Source of the DNA: Haloarculaceae archaeon
GTDB lineage: Archaea > Halobacteriota > Halobacteria > Halobacteriales > Haloarculaceae
Assembly: GCA_018609665.1 (NCBI GenBank)
Contig: JAHENN010000296.1
Coordinates: forward strand, 1 to 5,333
Length of the DNA: 5,333 nt
Direction: 5' to 3'
The notes under the pieces: model-generated
What the model saw: the letters and a program-made list of their open reading frames with translations, nothing else
What the model was told of the DNA's origin: nothing
Database searches by the model: none
Shown: in pieces, positions 1-3,433 of the stretch
Layout of the letters: each line of letters starts with the position of its first letter
How positions within the stretch are numbered: the stretch's first letter is position 1
Program-made: the position numbers and the translations under genes

Positions 1-1222
1 AGGAGTCGCCGTGGCCGACGAGCAGCGGCGTGTCGCGGTAGGCCTCGAGGAACTCGAACAGACCCTCGCGGTCGGCGTGCGCCGAGAAGTCGTACGCCTC
101 GACGGTCGCGCTCACCCGGAGGTGGCGGTCGCCGATCTCGGCGGCGCCGGTCTCGAGCAGCCGGCGGCCGGGCGTCCCCTCGACCTGGTAGCCGGAGAAG
201 CAGAGCGTGTTGACCGGGTTGGCGTGGATCTCCGGGACGTAGGTCATCGCCGGGCCGCCAGAGAGCATCCCGGCGGTCGTGATGATGACCGTCGACCGGT
301 CGGCGATGCGCTTCCGCTGGCCGTCGCGGCCGTCGACGAACCGGGCGTTCGAGACCGCCCGCGACATCGCGTCGGCGTCCCGGAGGAACTCCGGATGCCG
401 GCGGAGGCGCCGGGTCACCTCGACGCCCATCCCGTCGACGTAGCAGTCGATGTCGTGGGCCGCACAGACGAGCATCATCTCCTGGGTCCGGCCGATGGCG
501 AAGGCGGGGACGACGACCGTCCCGCCCTCCCACAGCGTCGACCGGACGCGGTCGACGAACCGCTCCTCGACGGCCGCCCGCGGTTCGTGGTCGACGTCGG
601 CGTACGTCGACTCGGTGAGGACGACGTCGGCGTCGGGGCGGGCCGTCGAACTGGGGACGAGCCGCTGGCCGCGGCCGCCGGCGTGGAAGTCGCCGGTGTA
701 CAGCAGTCGCGTTCCGCCGTCGTCGGACCGCGTCCGACTGCCCGAGGTGCGTTGTACCTCGCCGTCGTCGACGAGGACGTGTGCGCTGCCGGGGATGTGG
801 CCGGCGTCGAAGAACTCCACGCGGTGGCCCGCCGCCTCGAACGGCTCGCGGTAGCCGTGGGTCTCGGAGACCTCCGTCAGCCGGCGGAGGTCCTCCTCGG
901 TGAACGGACACTGCGGGGTGCCGCCGTGCAGTTTCAGGGTGTCGCGGCCGAGCGTCAGCGCCAGCTCGCGGGTCGGCGGGGTCCAGTGGACCGTCGGCCG
1001 CGCGTCGCCGGACAGCAGCGCGGGCACGGCGCCGGCGTGGTCCAGGTGCCCGTGGCTGACGACGACCGCCTCGGCGTCGGCGGCGGGGCCGCTCCGGAGC
1101 GACCCGACGGGGTACTGCGGCGGGTCGGCGGTCTTCATACCGAAGTCGAGAAGCAGCGCGTCGTTGACGAGCACCGCGCTCCGGCCCACCTCGCGGGCGC
1201 CGCCGAGGAACTGCAGCTTCAC
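1..1222 (-). CDS. Beta-CASP metallo-beta-lactamase-fold ribonuclease, archaeal CPSF-like (partial, C-terminus off window)
   Basis: Predicted cytoplasmic zinc-dependent RNA endo/exonuclease of the beta-CASP family (archaeal aCPSF/RNase J relatives, acting in RNA processing and decay). GTG start at 1222 gives MKLQFLGGAREVGRS, the usual N-terminus of the family; 407 codons are visible and the frame is still open at base 1, so only a short C-terminus is missing. Visible motifs: Asp26 (LLLDFG), HGHLDH at 57-62, His142 (GHIPGSAH), Asp178 (YTGDF) for the two-metal site; then beta-CASP motif A Glu204 (TESTYAD), the PAFAIGRTQE segment, the TTAGMLSGG segment, motif B His382 (SAHAD) and motif C His404 (GHGDS). 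The 22-residue B-to-C spacing equals that I recall for human CPSF73 (His396, His418). All catalytic motifs are intact. No N-terminal KH domains, so it resembles the short aCPSF2 type rather than KH-bearing aCPSF1. A hydrophilic insertion lies around residues 152-172. It follows the small acidic gene by 58 bases. Family assignment is sure; exact subfamily and substrate are inferred. Confidence 0.93.
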   Translation of the reverse strand, partial: MKLQFLGGAREVGRSAVLVNDALLLDFGMKTADPPQYPVGSLRSGPAADAEAVVVSHGHLDHAGAVPALLSGDARPTVHWTPPTRELALTLGRDTLKLHGGTPQCPFTEEDLRRLTEVSETHGYREPFEAAGHRVEFFDAGHIPGSAHVLVDDGEVQRTSGSRTRSDDGGTRLLYTGDFHAGGRGQRLVPSSTARPDADVVLTESTYADVDHEPRAAVEERFVDRVRSTLWEGGTVVVPAFAIGRTQEMMLVCAAHDIDCYVDGMGVEVTRRLRRHPEFLRDADAMSRAVSNARFVDGRDGQRKRIADRSTVIITTAGMLSGGPAMTYVPEIHANPVNTLCFSGYQVEGTPGRRLLETGAAEIGDRHLRVSATVEAYDFSAHADREGLFEFLEAYRDTPLLVGHGDS

Positions 1223-1223
1223 T

Positions 1224-1248
1224 ACCGTCCGGTAGCGGTCCGGACGGT
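1224..1248. repeat. Perfect 9-bp inverted repeat at the nuclease start codon
   Basis: Arms ACCGTCCGG (1224-1232) and CCGGACGGT (1240-1248) are exact reverse complements separated by 7 bases. In the minus-strand transcript the hairpin would end one base before the GTG start (1222) of the beta-CASP nuclease. It lies wholly in the 58-base gap after the small acidic gene. No T-run follows on either strand, so an intrinsic terminator is less likely than an operator or a 5'-leader structure; chance in GC-rich DNA remains possible. Confidence 0.5.
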
Positions 1249-1280
1249 TTGGCTCCGTCGGTTCCGGCCGCCGTTCCGCG

Positions 1281-1466
1281 TCAGTCCTCGTCCTCGTCGT
1301 CGTCTTTCATCTCGTCGAGCCGGTCGATGAGCGACGACTCCGACTCGTCGAACTCGAACTCCACGTCGCCGTCGTGGTCGTTCTCGTGGACGTTGACGGC
1401 GGCATCGTCGTCGGTATCGACGTTCTGGTCCTTCTGCTCGGACTCGTCGTAGCTCCCGAATCCCAT
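1281..1466 (-). CDS. Small hyper-acidic haloarchaeal protein, DUF5786-like, unknown function
   Basis: A 61-residue protein starting MGFGSYDESEQ, an opening I recognise from a small protein family widespread in haloarchaea (I believe DUF5786; assignment from memory). Of 61 residues 27 are Asp or Glu and only 3 are Lys or Arg. It divides into the conserved N-terminal tag (1-14), an acidic linker with Asp19-21, a segment with alternating charge and hydrophobics (VEFEFDESESSLIDRLDEM, 35-53) that could form a short strand then amphipathic helix, and a pure acidic tail (55-61). No signal peptide, membrane segment or cysteine. The ATG at 1464-1466 is chosen over the ATG at 1468-1470, which is out of frame with the conserved N-terminus. 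It sits 54 bases after the 98-aa gene and 58 bases before the nuclease gene. Function is unknown; a nucleic-acid mimic or chaperone-like role would be guesswork. Confidence 0.88.
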   Translation of the reverse strand: MGFGSYDESEQKDQNVDTDDDAAVNVHENDHDGDVEFEFDESESSLIDRLDEMKDDDEDED

Positions 1467-1488
1467 ACATGGAGAAGAACGCGCGGAC

Positions 1489-1496
1489 GGAAAAGC
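1489..1496 (-). promoter_or_regulatory. Possible TATA-like element for the small acidic gene
   Basis: Read on the minus strand this is GCTTTTCC, the most T-rich stretch of the 54-base gap. Its centre lies about 26 bases before the ATG at 1466, the spacing expected for a haloarchaeal promoter driving a leaderless transcript. No Shine-Dalgarno motif precedes the ATG, which fits leaderless expression. The match to the TATA consensus is weak. Confidence 0.3.
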
Positions 1497-1520
1497 GCCG
1501 GGGTCGGAGGGGTCGCGGCG

Positions 1521-1817
1521 TCACTCCCGCCAGCGCCGGAGCTGGAACTCCGTGTAACCGCCGTAGGCGAACTCGAGGGCGCCGATCCACCAGTTCCATC
1601 GCTCGGCCGGCGACCCCTCGGGCGCGTCGGCCAGCTGGACGACGACGTGCTCCGGCGTGAGTTCGACGTCGGCGTCGGCCTCGTAGCGGCCGCTGTCGGC
1701 CAGGTCGCGGGCGTTGCGGGCGACGGCCCGGCGCTCGGCGTCGTCGCCGCCGAAGGTCTCCAGCCCCGCCGCCAGCGCCGCGGTGTCGAACTCGTCGAGC
1801 GCGTCCGCGTCAGTCAC
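1521..1817 (-). CDS. Conserved-looking 98-aa haloarchaeal protein of unknown function
   Basis: I cannot name this protein. GTG start at 1817; an in-frame TAG at 1827-1829 rules out a longer version, so the start is well fixed. The N-terminal half (about 1-45) is an Ala/Asp-rich, probably helical segment (LDEFDTAALAAGLETF, then ERRAVARNARDLADSGRYEAD). A short strand-like stretch follows (VELTPEHVVVQLADAP, 51-66), and then a striking aromatic C-terminus, ERWNWWIGALEFAYGGYTEF (72-91), ending LRRWRE. Four Trp in 23 residues of a soluble, acidic protein is unusual and suggests a conserved binding or packing surface. It is too short and interrupted to be a convincing membrane span. No metal-binding or catalytic motif is visible. 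It heads the minus-strand run leading to the acidic protein and nuclease (54-base gap) and is divergent from the thioesterase gene. Codon bias and acidity match its neighbours, supporting it as a real gene. Confidence 0.8.
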   Translation of the reverse strand: MTDADALDEFDTAALAAGLETFGGDDAERRAVARNARDLADSGRYEADADVELTPEHVVVQLADAPEGSPAERWNWWIGALEFAYGGYTEFQLRRWRE

Positions 1818-1837
1818 CGCCGATTGCTACGACCCCC

Positions 1838-1851
1838 GGGCTCTTCAGCCC
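1838..1851. repeat. Short hairpin in the divergent intergenic region
   Basis: GGGCT (1838-1842) and AGCCC (1847-1851) can pair around the 4-base loop CTTC. It lies 21-34 bases before the GTG of the 98-aa gene, where that gene's core promoter would be expected, and about 82 bases before the thioesterase ATG. It could be an operator for the divergent pair, but the 5-bp stem is short. Apart from this and the weak element at 1901-1908, I see nothing in the 115-base gap. Confidence 0.3.
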
Positions 1852-1900
1852 AGTGGTCCGGCGAGCGCGACTCCAGCGACTACCAGGCGGCTGACCGGTG

Positions 1901-1908
1901 GGTACAAG
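1901..1908 (+). promoter_or_regulatory. Possible TATA-like element for the thioesterase gene
   Basis: GGTACAAG is the only AT-leaning stretch in the region upstream of the thioesterase ATG at 1933. Its centre is roughly 27-28 bases away, which suits a leaderless haloarchaeal transcript. The base match to a haloarchaeal TATA box is poor, so it rests mainly on spacing. Confidence 0.3.
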
Positions 1909-1932
1909 CCCGCGGCACCGTCACGCCTGCAC

Positions 1933-2391
1933 ATGACCGACGTGGAGCCGCACGACGTCCCCGACGAGGCCGTCGCGATGCTGCAGGAGTACCTCGAGAC
2001 CGAACACACCTTTCTCTCGTGGCTGGGGTTCACCGTCGATGCGTTCGAGGCCGGCCGGATGGTCGGGACGGTGCCGTTCGACGAGAAGCTGACGAACCCG
2101 ACGGAGCCGCCGACGGTCCAGGGCGGCGTCGCCGCGACGCTCGTCGACGTGGTCGGCGGCATCGCGCTGCGGCCGTACCTCGACGACCCCGTCGACGGCG
2201 ACGTCGCGACCATCAACCTCAACGTCAACTACCTGCGGCCGGCGGCAGGGGACCTGACGGCGACCGCCGAGGTGATTCGGGCCGGCAACACCGTCGGCGT
2301 CTCCGACGTCGAGGTGGTGAGCGAGACGCCCGACGGCGAGGAGCGGCCCGTCGCGGTCGGGCAGGGGGCCTACCGCCTGTTCAGGTCCTGA
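1933..2391 (+). CDS. PaaI-family hotdog-fold acyl-CoA thioesterase (QGG variant)
   Basis: A 152-residue single hotdog domain, the normal length for PaaI/YbgC-type thioesterases, which hydrolyse acyl- or aryl-CoA in the cytoplasm as multimers. The ATG at 1933 is chosen because the frame upstream is non-coding in character and the protein then begins MTDVEPHDVPDEAVAML, a short N-terminal helix. Family pattern: LSWLGFTVDAFEAGRMVGTV (28-47, first strands), N55 in LTNPTEPP, the helix motif VQGGVAATLVDVVGGIAL (62-79), then TINLNVNYLRPAAGDLTATAEVIRAG and a final strand. N55 and D72 fit the catalytic Asn and Asp positions of PaaI, but the usual His of HGG is Gln63. Gene-level neighbours give no pathway: it is monocistronic, divergent from the 98-aa gene and convergent with the response regulator, so the substrate is unknown. 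Fold assignment is confident; activity is inferred. Confidence 0.9.
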   Translation: MTDVEPHDVPDEAVAMLQEYLETEHTFLSWLGFTVDAFEAGRMVGTVPFDEKLTNPTEPPTVQGGVAATLVDVVGGIALRPYLDDPVDGDVATINLNVNYLRPAAGDLTATAEVIRAGNTVGVSDVEVVSETPDGEERPVAVGQGAYRLFRS

Positions 2392-2411
2392 GTCGCCGGC
2401 GGCCGGCTCAG
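2388..2411. terminator. Possible bidirectional terminator dyad spanning two convergent stop codons
   Basis: CTGAG (2388-2392) and CTCAG (2407-2411) are reverse complements. Continuing inward gives T-G, C-G and G-C, an 8-bp stem with one wobble in the plus transcript around an 8-base loop. An alternative inner hairpin, GCCGG (2395-2399) with CCGGC (2403-2407), has a 3-base loop. The arms contain the TGA of the thioesterase and of the response regulator, and the 16-base gap leaves no room elsewhere. No T-run follows on either strand, so function as a terminator is uncertain. Confidence 0.3.
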
Positions 2412-2995
2412 TCGGCGTCGGCCTCCAGGTTGCGGGTGATGCTCTCGAGGATCAGCTCCGTCTCCCGCGGCGAGAGGTCGGCGGTGACGTCGCCGACCTC
2501 GAGGCCGGTCTCGGTCAGTTCCTCGCCGAGGCGGGCGAACGCCTCGCTGGCCTCGAGGTCGGCGGGCTGCTTCTGGCCCTCGAGGGCCGCCTTCGTCACC
2601 GACCGGCGGACGTACTCGCGGGTCTCGCCGTCGACGCGGTCGAGGGCGGCCAGCCGCGCGACCGACCGGTGGAGCTCCGGGCCGTCGACCGGCTTCAGCA
2701 GGTAGTCGTCGAACCCCATCTCGATGATGTCGAAGTCCGGCCGGACGGCCGTCAGCATCGCCACCCGGGGGTCGTGGTCGGTCGCCCGGATGCGCTCGAG
2801 CGTCTCGCGGCCGGACGGCCCCGGCATCTTCCGGTCGAGCAGCACCGCGTCCGTCGCGGCGTCGAGCCGTTCGAGGGCCGTCTCGCCGTCGTAGGCGGTC
2901 TCCACCTCGTGGGACTCCCGGAGCGTGTCGGCGTACAGCTCCGCGAGCCGCCGTTCGTCCTCAACCACGAGCACCGAACAGGTCGTGTCAGTCAT
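2408..2995 (-). CDS. Response regulator: receiver domain plus HalX domain
   Basis: A 195-residue two-component output protein. The REC domain spans about 6-117 with the acidic pocket Glu12/Asp13, phosphoacceptor Asp54 (VLLDRKMPG), conserved Thr82 (AMLTAV) and Lys101 (LLKP). The HalX domain, a helical module almost confined to haloarchaea and fused to receivers, follows at about 118-186 (RRSVTKAALEGQKQ, then LEASEAFARLGEELTE). No helix-turn-helix is seen, so it probably acts through protein contacts or dimerisation rather than as a classical DNA-binding regulator. The ATG at 2995 is 3 bases after the TAA of the CBS gene, with no Shine-Dalgarno motif visible, so translation most likely couples to the upstream gene. 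As the last gene after a histidine kinase and a CBS protein, its cognate phosphodonor is presumably that kinase, although haloarchaeal kinases and regulators can also pair at a distance. All phosphorylation residues are intact. Confidence 0.95.
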   Translation of the reverse strand: MTDTTCSVLVVEDERRLAELYADTLRESHEVETAYDGETALERLDAATDAVLLDRKMPGPSGRETLERIRATDHDPRVAMLTAVRPDFDIIEMGFDDYLLKPVDGPELHRSVARLAALDRVDGETREYVRRSVTKAALEGQKQPADLEASEAFARLGEELTETGLEVGDVTADLSPRETELILESITRNLEADAD

Positions 2996-2998
2996 AGT

Positions 2999-3433
2999 TT
3001 ATGTTTGTCGGTTGCCGGTCCACTCCCGGCTCTGTCGGTCGGCCTCCAGGGTCTCGGTCGTGATGTTCGAGACGTTGTCGAGGACGTCGTCCTTCGTGAG
3101 GACGCCGACGACGTCGAGGTCGTCGACCACCGGCAGGCAGTCGGCCGACGACCGCCGGAGCTGGCCGACCGACAGCAGCACCGTCCGGGTCGGCTCGACG
3201 GACGCCTCGAAGCCGCGGGCGAACGTCGACAGCGGGACCTCCGACAGCGGGTCGCCGGTCCTGTACGCCGCCGCCAGCGCCTTCCGCCGGGTGACGACCC
3301 CCGCCGGCGAGCTGTCCTCCGTGATGATGACGTGGTCGACGTCCTCCCGGAGCATCGTCCCGACGGGCTCCTCCAGCGACCGCTCCCGCGGCACCGTCTC
3401 GACGTCGGTCGTCATGATCTCTCTGACGAGCAT
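2999..3433 (-). CDS. CBS domain-pair protein (Bateman module)
   Basis: A 144-residue protein made of two CBS motifs and little else. CBS modules bind adenine nucleotides (AMP, ADP, ATP, SAM) at the cleft between them and act as energy or ligand sensors. CBS1 is about 1-57 (VREIMTTDVETVPRE, then DHVIITEDSSPAGVVTRRKAL). CBS2 is about 62-124 (the LSEVPLSTF start, then ADCLPVVDDLDVVGVLTKDD). The ribose-phosphate motif GxxTxxD is intact in CBS2 (Gly110, Thr113, Asp116) but in CBS1 the last residue is Lys51, suggesting one main nucleotide site. The C-terminus (125-144) is a polar tail. The ATG at 3433 directly abuts the kinase stop codon, and a GGAGG precedes it. The TAA is 3 bases before the response regulator ATG. 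Position between kinase and regulator argues that it modulates this pathway, but the ligand and partner cannot be read from sequence. Confidence 0.93.
   Translation of the reverse strand: MLVREIMTTDVETVPRERSLEEPVGTMLREDVDHVIITEDSSPAGVVTRRKALAAAYRTGDPLSEVPLSTFARGFEASVEPTRTVLLSVGQLRRSSADCLPVVDDLDVVGVLTKDDVLDNVSNITTETLEADRQSREWTGNRQT

Noticed and set aside
11..1330. A 439-codon open frame on the plus strand opposite the nuclease gene
   Set aside because: It is the antisense shadow of a gene with every catalytic motif intact; its translation is Arg/Val/Gly-rich without any domain pattern, as expected in high-GC haloarchaeal DNA.
1249..1452. A 67-codon Ser-rich plus-strand frame
   Set aside because: It is the complement of Asp/Glu codons in the small acidic gene, which makes long Ser runs on the other strand; not a gene.
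1714..1932. N-terminal extension of the thioesterase from an upstream ATG at 1714
   Set aside because: The extension is antisense to the 98-aa gene, Ser/Ala-rich and unrelated to the hotdog fold; the ATG at 1933 gives the normal family length.
1374..2705. A 443-codon plus-strand open frame
   Set aside because: It crosses two minus-strand genes and reads the thioesterase gene out of frame; composition is that of a shadow frame.
2738..2820. A 13-base direct repeat (CGGCCGGACGGCC at 2738-2750 and 2808-2820)
   Set aside because: Both copies fall within response regulator codons and are built of common GC-rich codons; no mobile-element or regulatory context.
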